Below, in pieces: positions 50,243 to 59,443 of a DNA stretch of 64,000 nucleotides; position 1 is the first letter of the stretch; every line of letters starts with the position of its first letter. The DNA lies in assembly GCF_012933555.1 (NCBI RefSeq), contig NZ_JABBPK010000001.1, positions 2,582,001 through 2,646,000 on the forward strand, in the 5' to 3' direction. The DNA comes from Niallia alba. Its GTDB lineage: Bacteria > Bacillota > Bacilli > Bacillales > Cytobacillaceae. The notes below the pieces were generated by a model. That model was given only the letters and a program-made list of their open reading frames with translations. It did no database searches and was not told where the DNA came from. The position numbers and the translations under genes are program-made.

Positions 50243-51301
50243 TTGAAGAAAATTGTGTTTACAGGTGGGGGCTCAGCAGGCCACGTTACGCCTAATATTG
50301 CCATTATTAATGAGTTAAACAAGCAAGATTGGGATATAGCTTATATCGGTAGTAAAGCAGGAATCGAAAAGGATTTAATCGAAAAAATTGATATACCCTA
50401 TCATCCCATTTCTAGTGGAAAGTTAAGAAGATATATATCTAAAGAGAATATTAAAGATATTTTTAAAGTAATAAAAGGCTGTTATGACGCTAGAAAAGTA
50501 CTGAAAAAAATTAAACCAAATGTTGTTTTTTCAAAAGGTGGATTTGTATCCGTACCAGTTGTTATCGCAGCCCGCCAACTTAAGATTCCCGTTATACTCC
50601 ATGAAAGTGATTTAACACCTGGGTTGGCAAATAAATTATCGGTGCGATTTGCATCGAAAATATTCACCTCTTTTGAAGAGACTTTACGCTATTTACCAAA
50701 AGAAAAAAGCAAAGCAATCGGGTCTCCGATTCGCAAAGAAATTCTCACTGGTTCTGTATCAAAAGGGAGACTCGCTCTTGGATTTACAAGTCAGAAACCG
50801 ATCCTTACCATTATGGGAGGAAGTCTAGGAGCAAAGAAAATAAATGAAGTGGTTCGTGATAATTTAGAAACACTATTACAAACGTATCAAATCGTTCATC
50901 TATGTGGCAAAGGAAATCTTTCAGAAAAGCATACTGGGATAAAAGGCTATCAACAATTTGAGTATGTTTATGAAGAATTAGCTGATATTTTAGCTGCTAC
51001 AGAAGTGGTCGTTACAAGAGGTGGATCAAACTCGATTTTTGAATTTCTTGCATTAAAAATACCGATGCTTATTATTCCATTAACAAAACAGCAAAGTAGA
51101 GGCGATCAAATATTAAATGGGAAAGTCTTTACGGAAAATGGCTACTCCTATATGATAGAAGAGGAAGCTTTAACGAAAGACCATTTCCTTAACACCTTAA
51201 AACAAATTCAAGAAAACAAGCAAGTAATGATTGAAAAAATGGAAAAGAACAAAAGCCAAGATGCCTTAGAGGAAATTATAAAAGAATTAAATCGCTATTA
51301 A
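50243..51301 (+). CDS. murG: MurG-type UDP-GlcNAc glycosyltransferase, stand-alone paralogue
   Basis: The 352-aa GT28 protein begins KKIVFTGGGSAGHVTPNIAI. VFSKGGFVSVPVVIAA is near residue 99, HESDLTPGLANKL near 124 and VVVTRGGSNSIFEFLALKIP near 255, followed by the PLTKQQSRGDQ acceptor/UDP block. MurG adds GlcNAc to lipid I. The TTG at 50243 has AGGAG about 11 nt upstream. It is outside a mur/fts cluster; Bacillus cereus-group genomes carry such a second MurG. Whether a cluster copy also exists here cannot be seen. Confidence 0.9.
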   Translation: MKKIVFTGGGSAGHVTPNIAIINELNKQDWDIAYIGSKAGIEKDLIEKIDIPYHPISSGKLRRYISKENIKDIFKVIKGCYDARKVLKKIKPNVVFSKGGFVSVPVVIAARQLKIPVILHESDLTPGLANKLSVRFASKIFTSFEETLRYLPKEKSKAIGSPIRKEILTGSVSKGRLALGFTSQKPILTIMGGSLGAKKINEVVRDNLETLLQTYQIVHLCGKGNLSEKHTGIKGYQQFEYVYEELADILAATEVVVTRGGSNSIFEFLALKIPMLIIPLTKQQSRGDQILNGKVFTENGYSYMIEEEALTKDHFLNTLKQIQENKQVMIEKMEKNKSQDALEEIIKELNRY

Positions 51302-51318
51302 TATATGCATATGCCAGG

Positions 51319-51367
51319 CTACAAGTAGAGTTTGCATGTTCGTCTCTGCTTGTAGTCTTTTCATTTT
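51319..51367 (+). terminator. murG terminator
   Basis: CTACAAGTAGAG / CTCTGCTTGTAG, then TCTTTTCATTTT. Confidence 0.75.
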
Positions 51368-51456
51368 GCAAAGAAGATTTCAACTGATAATTTCAGTAGA
51401 AAAAGCCAAAATAAGAAAATAGAAATCGTATATACGAAGGGAAAGTAGGTATAACA

Positions 51457-52794
51457 ATGCAATCATTTACAGACATCGGATTGTCTCCATCAACCATTGA
51501 AAAGCTCAAAAAACAAGGAATTAAACATCCAACCCCTATTCAAACAAAGGTGATTCCACCACTCCTTAAAGGTGGAGATTTAATTGCGCAAGCACAAACA
51601 GGAACAGGAAAGACATTTGCTTTTGTACTACCGATACTAGAAAAAATGGATGCCGATGCAAACCACGTTCAAACGCTAATTTTAACGCCAACTAGAGAAC
51701 TTGCTATTCAAATAACAGATGAAATCATGAAAATGAAACAAGAGACAGTAAAGGTTCTAGCTGTTTACGGAGGACAAGACGTGGACAAGCAATTGAAAGT
51801 CTTACAGAAAGACGTATCAATTGTTGTAGCTACACCAGGTAGATTAATTGATCATATAAAACGAGGAACGATTGATCTAAGTAAAATCTCCCATTTTGTA
51901 CTAGATGAAGCAGACCAAATGCTTCATATTGGATTTTTAGATGAGATTAGCTATATTATGAGACATATCCCTACATCAAGACAAACGATGTTATTTTCTG
52001 CAACCATTTCAAAGGACGTTGAAAAGCTTGCGAAGAAATATACGAAAAATGCGGAATATTTTACCGTGGAAGCAAAACAAGGACCTGCAAAAACCGTTAA
52101 GCAAGTAAGTATACATACAACTGATCGCGCCAAGCAGGGAACGTTAATGACCTTAGTTAAGGAAGCAAATCCTTATATGGCCGTAATTTTTTGCCGAACA
52201 AAGCGTCGTGTAACAAAATTATATGAAGTATTGCTCGCAAATAAATTTAGCTGCGGTCAATTGCATGGTGACTTGTCTCAAACAAAAAGAGAGCAAGTAA
52301 TGAAAGCATTTCGGGATGGAAAATTCCAATTATTAATTGCGACAGATGTTGCTGCAAGAGGGTTAGATATTGATGGAATTACACATGTTTATAATTACGA
52401 TATTCCTCAAGATGCAGAGTCCTACGTTCATCGAATAGGCAGAACGGGAAGAGCTGGCACCGAAGGATATGCGGTTACCTTTTATTCCTCTGATGATAGA
52501 CCTTTGTTAGATTCAATAGAAAATCAATTAGATATTAAAATCGAAAAAATCCAACAACCTAAAAAATCTGATTCAGATAAAAAAGGAATGGAAAAGAAAC
52601 CACAGAAAAAGACTTACAAAAAACAAAGTTCTACTAAAAATAAAGATGAATCTTCCCGCTCAGCCACATCAGATAAAAAGGGAAGTGACAGTAAACGTAA
52701 ACCATTTTCAAATAACAGTAAGAATAGAGCAAATTCAACTCAATCTCCAACAAAAAAATGGACAAAACCAACAAAGCGAACGGGAAAAAGATAA
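51457..52794 (+). CDS. DEAD-box RNA helicase with basic tail
   Basis: The 445-aa SF2 helicase has Q motif HPTPIQTKVIPP, motif I AQTGTGKT near residue 47, PTRELA, TPGR, DEAD in VLDEADQML near 150, SAT near 184 and HRIGRTGRAG near 325. The motor ends near residue 360. The last 85 residues are Lys/Ser/Asn-rich and disordered, typical of cold-shock or ribosome-assembly helicases that bind RNA nonspecifically. There is no RRM of the DbpA type. Several Bacillus paralogues exist, so I give no symbol. Confidence 0.92.
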   Translation: MQSFTDIGLSPSTIEKLKKQGIKHPTPIQTKVIPPLLKGGDLIAQAQTGTGKTFAFVLPILEKMDADANHVQTLILTPTRELAIQITDEIMKMKQETVKVLAVYGGQDVDKQLKVLQKDVSIVVATPGRLIDHIKRGTIDLSKISHFVLDEADQMLHIGFLDEISYIMRHIPTSRQTMLFSATISKDVEKLAKKYTKNAEYFTVEAKQGPAKTVKQVSIHTTDRAKQGTLMTLVKEANPYMAVIFCRTKRRVTKLYEVLLANKFSCGQLHGDLSQTKREQVMKAFRDGKFQLLIATDVAARGLDIDGITHVYNYDIPQDAESYVHRIGRTGRAGTEGYAVTFYSSDDRPLLDSIENQLDIKIEKIQQPKKSDSDKKGMEKKPQKKTYKKQSSTKNKDESSRSATSDKKGSDSKRKPFSNNSKNRANSTQSPTKKWTKPTKRTGKR

Positions 52795-52798
52795 AGAA

Positions 52799-52932
52799 AA
52801 CTTCCATCAGTGGGAGTTTTTCCATATCCCCCGCTGATGGTTAGTTGCACTATCCGACCTTGACGAGAACGTTTCAACCCCTAGCTTCTTCGATTTTTCG
52901 CAAGCTTATGGTAAGGGTCTTATTGCCGGATA
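52799..52932 (-). repeat. R1 structured repeat, divergent copy F
   Basis: Read on the minus strand: ATCCGGCAATAAGACCC at the left end, AAGGTCGGATAGTGCAACTAA as the linker, then CCATCAGCGGGGG / CTCCCACTGATGG as a second hairpin with a G-U pair. The outer stem is altered. It starts 5 bp after the DEAD-box gene and may act as its terminator. Confidence 0.75.
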
Positions 52933-52987
52933 AAATTTAATTTTGGTACAAAAATCTATAGTTGTGATAGTGAAAGGAGTTCATACC

Positions 52988-53578
52988 ATGCTAAAAAAAG
53001 AAATGAATAAGTATTTAGAGGAAAGAAAATTACAAACGGAAGAAAAAATAGTTCTTTTTGAAGAGGAATTGAATTATGTTAAAAAAGAAGGTCTTATAGA
53101 CGAAAATATAGTGGTTGAACATACAGCTGAACGTTTTTCTGATTTGTATATGGAGCTTGCCAATAAAGAAACCGACGAAGTAGTGACAGAAAATGTTCAA
53201 AAAACGATTCTAAAAGAAGAAGTACGTTATTTAGAGCGAAATATAGAATTTTACCTCTATGTAGAGACGAAAGCATTTGACATTGTTTCCGTTGATTCTA
53301 TGTCTTTAGAAGTTGATTCTGTTTTTGATACATACGAAATTTTATGTGGGTTAAAATGTCCTAAAAAGGCAGAAAAGGAGATTCGAACGTTTTTGGAAAA
53401 TCATTTAACAGGAGATGATTCCTCTTACCATTTAATGTTCAATGGAAATGATGGCCTTTGGGATTTCAATTTTTCTTTAGAAAAAATTAGTGGGTTCCGA
53501 AAAGAGATGGAAATTGGGGAAGCATTAAAATTAGCTTATTTATTTTTATTTGCATTAAATGAAAAGTTGTCTGCATAA
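52988..53578 (+). CDS. Hypothetical 196-aa protein
   Basis: I do not recognise it. ATG 52988 follows AAAGGAG at about 10 nt. The N-terminal 45 residues are charged helix (LKKEMNKYLEERKLQTEEK). The rest is acidic with alternating strands and helices (GLKCPKKAEKEIRTFLENH, NDGLWDFNFSLEKISGF), soluble, without signal peptide. It contains two Cys in ILCGLKC. It could be a small regulatory or stress protein, but no function should be assumed. Confidence 0.68.
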   Translation: MLKKEMNKYLEERKLQTEEKIVLFEEELNYVKKEGLIDENIVVEHTAERFSDLYMELANKETDEVVTENVQKTILKEEVRYLERNIEFYLYVETKAFDIVSVDSMSLEVDSVFDTYEILCGLKCPKKAEKEIRTFLENHLTGDDSSYHLMFNGNDGLWDFNFSLEKISGFRKEMEIGEALKLAYLFLFALNEKLSA

Positions 53579-53860
53579 TCATTTAGTAAGTACTCCACAA
53601 AATGATTATGCCTCGTTGATTTTTATAGGGCTTTTACTTGTAAAATTCAGGACTGACCCTAGAAGCAAGGCATTGATTATGCGATTGAAGCACTTGGTTA
53701 TCGCATAGAAAAACAAACGAATGCAACAAAATAATCTGAAAACCATAGATAAGTAGAGAAGAAATTTTTCTGCTATCTATGGTTTTTTTGTTTTTTTGAT
53801 AAATAGTTTTTCATCATTCTGGAAAAAAATAAGAAGGAAATACAAAGGAGAGAAGATACG
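53579..53860 (+). other. Intergenic region with a possible gene fragment and terminator
   Basis: At 53666-53734 a frame reads QGIDYAIEALGYRIEKQTNA then TK and a stop, preceded by stops and without a start. It is directly followed by a strong terminator: AAACCATAGATA pairs with TATCTATGGTT, then T7, at 53740-53789. This looks like the tail of a deleted gene whose terminator survived. Confidence 0.35.
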
Positions 53861-54670
53861 ATGCCTGAATTGCCAGAAATGGAAAACTATAAAATCCTCT
53901 TAAATGAATTAATTATTAGTCGACCGATTACCTCTATTACGATTAATCGAGATAAATCTATAAATATGCCAGCCCAATCTTTTATTAACCAATTAAACAA
54001 TGCTTCCATTATTCAAGTCGAAAGAAGAGCAAAATACTTACTATTCCATCTATCTAATCAAAAGGTTCTCTTATTACATTTAATGCTTGGTGGGTGGATG
54101 TTTTATGGGAGTGAAGAGGAAAAGCCCAAACGAACCATTCAAGTCCAGTTATCATTTGGAGCAAAACATTTATACTTTATTGGATTAAGATTAGGGTATC
54201 TTCATTTATTGACGAAAGAAGAATGCAACAAAATGCTAAGCGATCTTGGCCCAGAACCGTTAGAACCTCAATTTACAGAAGAAATTTTCCTAAATATACT
54301 TAAGGAAAGAAAAGGAACGATAAAGCTTAAATTAGTAGACCAACACTTCATTTCAGGAATTGGCAATTGTTATTCTGATGAAATATGTTATGAGGCACAA
54401 ATTTTGCCGATGAGAAAACTAGAAAAGTTAAAGGAAACAGAACATAGAAAGCTCTATCGTTCCATGCTGCAAACATTAAAATCAGCAACTACAATAGGAG
54501 GATATATGGAGCATCCACTTTATGTAGGCGATAAAAAAACTGGTAGTTATGATGAACGTTGCAAAGTATATGATAGAGAAGGAGAAATATGTCCACGCTG
54601 CAAGAACAAAATAGTGCTGATAAAAATATCATCGAAAAAGTGCTTTTATTGTCCTGGCTGTCAGTTTTAA
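53861..54670 (+). CDS. Fpg/Nei-family DNA glycosylase, divergent paralogue
   Basis: The 269-aa protein begins PELPEMENYKILL, keeping the catalytic Pro and Glu of formamidopyrimidine-DNA glycosylases. The Lys equivalent to Fpg Lys57 is in RRAKYLLFHL, and HFISGIGNCYSDEI matches the helix-two-turn-helix. The C-terminal zinc finger has CPRCKNK and CPGC. In the finger the usual GRGT segment is SKKC, so the conserved Arg is replaced. Substrate range may therefore differ from MutM. AAAGGAGAG precedes the ATG. Confidence 0.86.
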   Translation: MPELPEMENYKILLNELIISRPITSITINRDKSINMPAQSFINQLNNASIIQVERRAKYLLFHLSNQKVLLLHLMLGGWMFYGSEEEKPKRTIQVQLSFGAKHLYFIGLRLGYLHLLTKEECNKMLSDLGPEPLEPQFTEEIFLNILKERKGTIKLKLVDQHFISGIGNCYSDEICYEAQILPMRKLEKLKETEHRKLYRSMLQTLKSATTIGGYMEHPLYVGDKKTGSYDERCKVYDREGEICPRCKNKIVLIKISSKKCFYCPGCQF

Positions 54671-54775
54671 GAATCTGACTGCATATAATAGGATTAAATT
54701 ATTAAAAAGAGGACAGACTATTCTTTTAGCCCAACTTATCCATGAATGAACAATGAAATGATAAGGAGTGAGAAA

Positions 54776-56266
54776 ATGCCTTTATTGAAAAAGGGACTAT
54801 TTCTTATAATACTATTATCCATTTTCCTGTCTGGCAGCACACCTATTCCTTTATCTCCGATAGCATTGGCAGCAGAAAATCATAAAAAAGCAACATTATC
54901 TACCGCATTGGAATCACTTTTAAATACAGAACCTGAATTAAAGGGAAGTTTAGCAGGAATTAGCATACGGGATCAAGAAACAGGAACTATTCTTTTTGAA
55001 CATATGAGTGATTTGCGTTTAACCCCTGCATCCAATATGAAGTTATTGACTTCGGCAGCCGCTTTAAAAGTCTTAGGGGAAGATTATCAATTTATCACGG
55101 AAATTTATGGAGATGGAAGGGTGGATAAAGGCCGTTTAAAAGGAAATTTATACATAAAAGGAAATGGTGATACAAGTCTCCTAGCATCAGATCTAGACAA
55201 GCTATCTAAGGATATAAAAAAGAAAGGAATTCGTTATATTGATGGGGATATTATAGGCGATGATTCGTGGTATGATGACATGCCATATTCCATCGATTTA
55301 GCATGGAGCGATGAAACCACTTATTATGGCGCTCCAATCTCTGCATTAACGCTTTCACCAGATAAAGAATATGATGCTGGCACTGTATTACTTGAAATAA
55401 AACCTGGAAAAAACGAAAGCGATCCGGTCGTAATAGATACATTCCCTAACACAAATGAAATTAACATTGTAAATAACGCCAAAACAGGTGCGAAAGAATC
55501 AGCAACAAGCTTAAAAGTAAAAAGGAACCATAACAGTAAAGTTGTTACTGTTACAGGAAGACTACCAATTAACGCTTCCGTAAAAAAAGAGTGGATTTCC
55601 GTTAATAACCCTACAAGATACACGTTAGACGTGTTTCAACAAGCATTAAAGAAAGAAGGAATTCACTGGAAAGGGACGGTCAAAAAAGGAAAGACACCAC
55701 AAATTGCTTCCATAATTACAACTCATTCTTCGATTCCACTTTCTGAGTTACTTATTCCATTTATGAAACTAAGTAATAATACAATCGCAGAGACGCTAAT
55801 TAAAGAAATGGGCGTGGTTAAGAAAGGGGAAGGTAGTTTTAAAAGGGGAATTGAGGTACTAGAAGAAGAATTAGTGGCTTTCCACCTTGACCCAAATAAT
55901 ATGCTTATTCGTGACGGATCAGGTATTTCTCCAATAGATTTTATATCTGCCGATGATCTAAGCATGCTTTTATATGAAGTACAGGCAGAGCCATGGTTTC
56001 CAACTTTCAGTCAGTCATTACCGATTTCAGGTAATGAAGATCGGATGGTTGGCGGAACGCTTCGACATAGATTGAATTCTGATAACACAAAAGGGAAAGT
56101 ATTAGCTAAAACTGGAACGCTTACCGCTGTAAGTTCATTGTCTGGCTATATGGAGAGTAAAGATGGGAAAAAATATATATTCTCTATTTTATTAAATCAC
56201 CTTGTCGATGAAGAAAAAGGAAAAGACATTGAAGATCGGATAATTGAAACATTAGCAGAATATTAA
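54776..56266 (+). CDS. dacC: D-alanyl-D-alanine carboxypeptidase/endopeptidase, PBP4a type
   Basis: The 496-aa S13-family penicillin-binding protein has a signal peptide (LLKKGLFLIILLSIFLSG, cut after SPIALA). The SxxK motif is PASNMK (Ser86, Lys89), the SxN motif KLSNNTIAETL near 340, and the KTG motif LAKTGTLTAVSSLSGY near 447. The large insert between SxxK and SxN matches class C low-mass PBPs such as B. subtilis PBP4a (491 aa). It trims peptidoglycan stem peptides. The ATG at 54776 follows AAGGAGTG; an earlier ATG at 54746 has no site. Confidence 0.9.
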   Translation: MPLLKKGLFLIILLSIFLSGSTPIPLSPIALAAENHKKATLSTALESLLNTEPELKGSLAGISIRDQETGTILFEHMSDLRLTPASNMKLLTSAAALKVLGEDYQFITEIYGDGRVDKGRLKGNLYIKGNGDTSLLASDLDKLSKDIKKKGIRYIDGDIIGDDSWYDDMPYSIDLAWSDETTYYGAPISALTLSPDKEYDAGTVLLEIKPGKNESDPVVIDTFPNTNEINIVNNAKTGAKESATSLKVKRNHNSKVVTVTGRLPINASVKKEWISVNNPTRYTLDVFQQALKKEGIHWKGTVKKGKTPQIASIITTHSSIPLSELLIPFMKLSNNTIAETLIKEMGVVKKGEGSFKRGIEVLEEELVAFHLDPNNMLIRDGSGISPIDFISADDLSMLLYEVQAEPWFPTFSQSLPISGNEDRMVGGTLRHRLNSDNTKGKVLAKTGTLTAVSSLSGYMESKDGKKYIFSILLNHLVDEEKGKDIEDRIIETLAEY

Positions 56267-56269
56267 TGT

Positions 56270-56329
56270 AAAAAGACCATTACACTGTTCCTACTTTCAA
56301 AAAAATAGGACGAGGAAATGGTCTTTTTT
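56270..56329 (+). terminator. dacC terminator
   Basis: AAAGACCATT / AATGGTCTTT with an inner TCCT / AGGA stem, then a T-run. Confidence 0.8.
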
Positions 56330-56426
56330 AATGGCTATTTTCTATAAATTGTTGTTTTCTTAAGGGGAAATCAATTATTCAGCTTGCGAGTAATAGAAAC
56401 AAACTTCATAAAAATAGGTTTTTTAA

Positions 56427-57377
56427 TTAGTCCTTTTTAGCAGTCTTCGCCAAATCTGTAATATATTCAAAAAAGTCATCCCTATTTACATCATACACAA
56501 CAGAAACAGGTCGACCGTCTTCACTTATTAATGTTCTCCCTTGGGATGGAGCTTCTGTTAATGCGATTGATTTTACTTCTTTCATTTTAACAAGTTCTTT
56601 TTTGCCAATTGTTGCTGTAGTTAACACATCCCATAGATAATAGGTTGAATTCGTTTCAACATGGACAAGAGGTGGACAGGCTGCATAACATTGACCAACA
56701 AAATCTACACCTGTGAATCTTCTTAAGGACGCCCACTGGTTACGTACAGAGATGGTTAATGGTACTTGATTTGTACTTTCTAAAGCAACCATTTCAATTT
56801 TTAAATCGCTAGCCCAAACGGTTGCTACTGCCCAAGGATCCCAGAAAGCATTCCATTCAGCAGTACCGTCATGCTCAGGTTCTTGTACATTTCCGACCTC
56901 TAAAAATGTTCCACCCATCCATACTAATTTGTCAATTTTCGCTTGAATGTCTGGGGCAATCTCAATAGCTCTTGCTAAATCAGTTAGCGGTCCAGTAAAC
57001 AGAAGCGTTGTTTTGTCAGGATTTTCCCTTACTGCTTTGATTAAATGCTCATGTGCAGAAAGTTCGCTTTCAGGTGCATTTACAACACCACTTTCATTTA
57101 ATATCGGAAGGGCATCAACATAAAAAGTATGCATTCTCCAGTCTTTCGGAAAAGGATTAACTCCACGAGAATTGGATCTAGCAACTTCAATTGCTCCATT
57201 TCCAAATCGATCAATAATCTTTCTACTAGCACTGATACCAGGCTCTAAATAGCCATCTGCCGGGATAACGGAAACACCGATTAACTCCACTTCATCCATT
57301 TGAAGAAGAAGAAATAGAGAAACTAGATCATCAATACCAGCGTCATGATTAAAATAAACTTTCTTTGCCAAAAACAT
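56427..57377 (-). CDS. Inosine/uridine-preferring nucleoside hydrolase family protein
   Basis: The 316-aa IU-NH-fold protein has the calcium-binding N-terminus YFNHDAGIDDLVSL, the later TLLFTGPLTDLARAI near residue 122, KLVWMGGTF near 150 and EWNAFWDPWAVATV near 170. The usual first DTD is NHD here, but the two following Asp are kept. It would hydrolyse purine or pyrimidine ribonucleosides for salvage. AGGAG lies only 3 nt before the ATG; a TTG two codons later (57371) has ideal spacing and may be the real start. Confidence 0.85.
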   Translation of the reverse strand: MFLAKKVYFNHDAGIDDLVSLFLLLQMDEVELIGVSVIPADGYLEPGISASRKIIDRFGNGAIEVARSNSRGVNPFPKDWRMHTFYVDALPILNESGVVNAPESELSAHEHLIKAVRENPDKTTLLFTGPLTDLARAIEIAPDIQAKIDKLVWMGGTFLEVGNVQEPEHDGTAEWNAFWDPWAVATVWASDLKIEMVALESTNQVPLTISVRNQWASLRRFTGVDFVGQCYAACPPLVHVETNSTYYLWDVLTTATIGKKELVKMKEVKSIALTEAPSQGRTLISEDGRPVSVVYDVNRDDFFEYITDLAKTAKKD

Positions 57378-57622
57378 TCACTCCTATGTAAACAATCATT
57401 TATTCCCCGCTTGGACGGGAAGTAACCCTATAATGGTAGCTACTTTCTATAACCTATTCTATAATACTATCAGATCAATGTGAATAATTAGTAAAAAAGA
57501 AATAAGAGCTACTATTTGCTAAATAAGGAATTAAACATGTTTTTCACCTGCAATAATGTACTATATGCTTATGAATAAGACGTTGTATAATGCCATGAGA
57601 ATCATAAGAAAGGAGTTTGCTC

Positions 57623-58198
57623 ATGGATTTTACAGCTTTTTTACTATACTGTGTTATTGTTACTTTTACACCAGGACCTACTAATATTGTCATTTTATCT
57701 ACCGTGCATAATAAAGGAACGAAAAAAGCTTTAGAATATACATATGGCGCAACTATTGCCTTTGGTTTGCTACTTGTATTATCAGCTATGTTAAACTCTA
57801 TGCTTATAGAGGTCATCCCAAAAATAATTATCGGTATGCAGATACTAGGAAGTTTTTATATGTTTTATTTGGCTTATCAACTATATAAAGCTGATTCTTC
57901 GAAAGAAAACGTTGAACATTCAGCTAGCTTTAAGTCAGGTTTCCTTATGCAGTTTTTAAATCCAAAGGTAGTTCTTTTTACTATTACCGTGATTCCCAGT
58001 TTTATATTGCCAAACTATACGCAACTACCTGCCATAACAATGGGAGTTATTGTGATCACTATCATTGGATTTTTAGCTTTTATTACATGGGTTTTATTTG
58101 GTACAATCTTTAAGCGCTTTTTACAGCGGCATAAGAAAATCGTGAATATATTAATGGCAATATTTTTAGCTTATTCTGGAATAATGAACTGGATGTAG
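57623..58198 (+). CDS. LysE/RhtB-family amino acid exporter
   Basis: The 191-aa protein has six predicted membrane helices and the LysE signature VTFTPGPTNIVILSTVHNKGTKKAL at the N-terminus. KSGFLMQFLNPKVVLFTITVI follows in the middle, with the family's NPK. Substrate cannot be predicted. ATG 57623 follows AAAGGAG at 7 nt. The AraC-type gene 24 bp downstream in the same direction probably regulates it. Confidence 0.9.
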   Translation: MDFTAFLLYCVIVTFTPGPTNIVILSTVHNKGTKKALEYTYGATIAFGLLLVLSAMLNSMLIEVIPKIIIGMQILGSFYMFYLAYQLYKADSSKENVEHSASFKSGFLMQFLNPKVVLFTITVIPSFILPNYTQLPAITMGVIVITIIGFLAFITWVLFGTIFKRFLQRHKKIVNILMAIFLAYSGIMNWM

Positions 58199-58222
58199 GC
58201 AAGCTTTTATGAGGTGAACAAT

Positions 58223-58999
58223 ATGGATAGATTTTTGTATAAAAAAGCAGCTGGCATTACGGCACTATCAGCAAGTATGCGTGATTTTACTTATAAAAAA
58301 CATGCTCATAAAGAATATGTGATAGGGGTAACATTGCGAGGAATTCAACACTATACCTTAGATGGTAGTTTACAGTTATCTTATCCAAATGGAGTAATGC
58401 TTTTCAACCCAGAACAGGCACATGACGGAATGGCCCATGATAAAAAAGGTCTTGATTATGTAATGCTCTATTTGGATCCAAAATTACTATTAGAGGCATT
58501 AGAGAAAAAGGAACTGATTCAATTTTCACAACCTATTATTTATGATGTTCAACTTGAAGAAAAAATTTTAAAGCTGTCCCATGCAATTTTAAACGAAAAA
58601 GAGGAGGCCCTGTGTGCTGAATTACTACTTTCACTTACAGATAGACTTATACAAACAAATCCATCTTCATCCATTAAGAAAGACAATGTGTTAATTAGAA
58701 AAGCAAAAGATATGATTCATAGTAACTTAGCAAATGTACTTAAGTTAGAAGAGATATGTAAAGAGCTCCAGTTATCAAAATTTCAGTTTATTAGATTGTT
58801 TAAGACTCATACTGGAACCTCTCCCTACCAATATTTCCCAAATAGTAAAGTAGAATATGCAAAACAGCTAATTGAACAAAATAAAGATATATATGCAGCC
58901 GTAACAGAATGCGGTTTTGTTGATTTAACCCATTTAAATAGACACTTTAAAAGTGTCTATGGATTAACTGCTTTTGAATATCTATCCCTTTTAAGATAA
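58223..58999 (+). CDS. AraC-family transcriptional regulator
   Basis: The 258-aa regulator has an N-terminal cupin-type AraC_binding domain (KKHAHKEYVIGVTLRGIQHY, then FNPEQAHDG). The C-terminal double HTH begins near residue 155 (LEEICKELQLSKFQFIRLFK, then GTSPYQYF and CGFVDLTHLNRHFK). ATG 58223 has GAGGTG at 6 nt. It is coupled to the LysE exporter and probably senses the exported amino acid or a relative. A repeat element follows the stop. Confidence 0.9.
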   Translation: MDRFLYKKAAGITALSASMRDFTYKKHAHKEYVIGVTLRGIQHYTLDGSLQLSYPNGVMLFNPEQAHDGMAHDKKGLDYVMLYLDPKLLLEALEKKELIQFSQPIIYDVQLEEKILKLSHAILNEKEEALCAELLLSLTDRLIQTNPSSSIKKDNVLIRKAKDMIHSNLANVLKLEEICKELQLSKFQFIRLFKTHTGTSPYQYFPNSKVEYAKQLIEQNKDIYAAVTECGFVDLTHLNRHFKSVYGLTAFEYLSLLR

Positions 59000-59030
59000 G
59001 AAGTAGTTAAAATCAAGATTTCAATCACAA

Positions 59031-59385
59031 CAAGAGGCTGGGATAGAACAAAATATATAATAGATAAAGACGAACAATCTCTCATTTAGTAGCGAAACCA
59101 ACTCGTTCCATCATTTTTTTAAAAGAAAATATAATGAGTAGGAAATACAAAGCAGCCTGAATACATGCAGACTCCTATGGGAGCTGCGAGAAAGTCCAAG
59201 ACCCTGCAGGAACGGGGAGGCTGGCGCTTGCCCCATGGAAAGCGAAGTATATTCAGGCTGCGGGGATCACCACAAACCTTCTTTCTTAAAATAAATAAAA
59301 CCCTAAACAATTATACGAACTTTCTTAGCATGTACGTATAATCGTTTGGGGGTATTGGGTTGAAAATACTTATGTCCCAGCTTCT
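59031..59385 (+). repeat. R2 repeat, shortened copy 4
   Basis: AGAGGCTGGGATAGAAC at the left and TATGTCCCAGCTTCT at the right are the terminal inverted repeats. The first internal hairpin is mostly deleted. The second (GCAGCCTGAATACATG / TATATTCAGGCTGC) and third (CCTAAACAATTATACG / CGTATAATCGTTTGGG) remain. It fills the gap between convergent AraC and rnhA genes. Confidence 0.83.
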
Positions 59386-59443
59386 TCATCGTATTTTTTT
59401 ATGAGAAGCTTATTTTACGCTATCATATCGGACAAAAAGTTCG

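Noticed and set aside
9436-52932. R1 and R2 copies as a CRISPR array
   Set aside because: Copies are 100-570 bp, kilobases apart, on both strands, with no regular spacers and no cas genes.
59119-59310. Small minus-strand ORF in R2 copy 4
   Set aside because: It consists of hairpin arms of the repeat and is not preserved in the other R2 copies.
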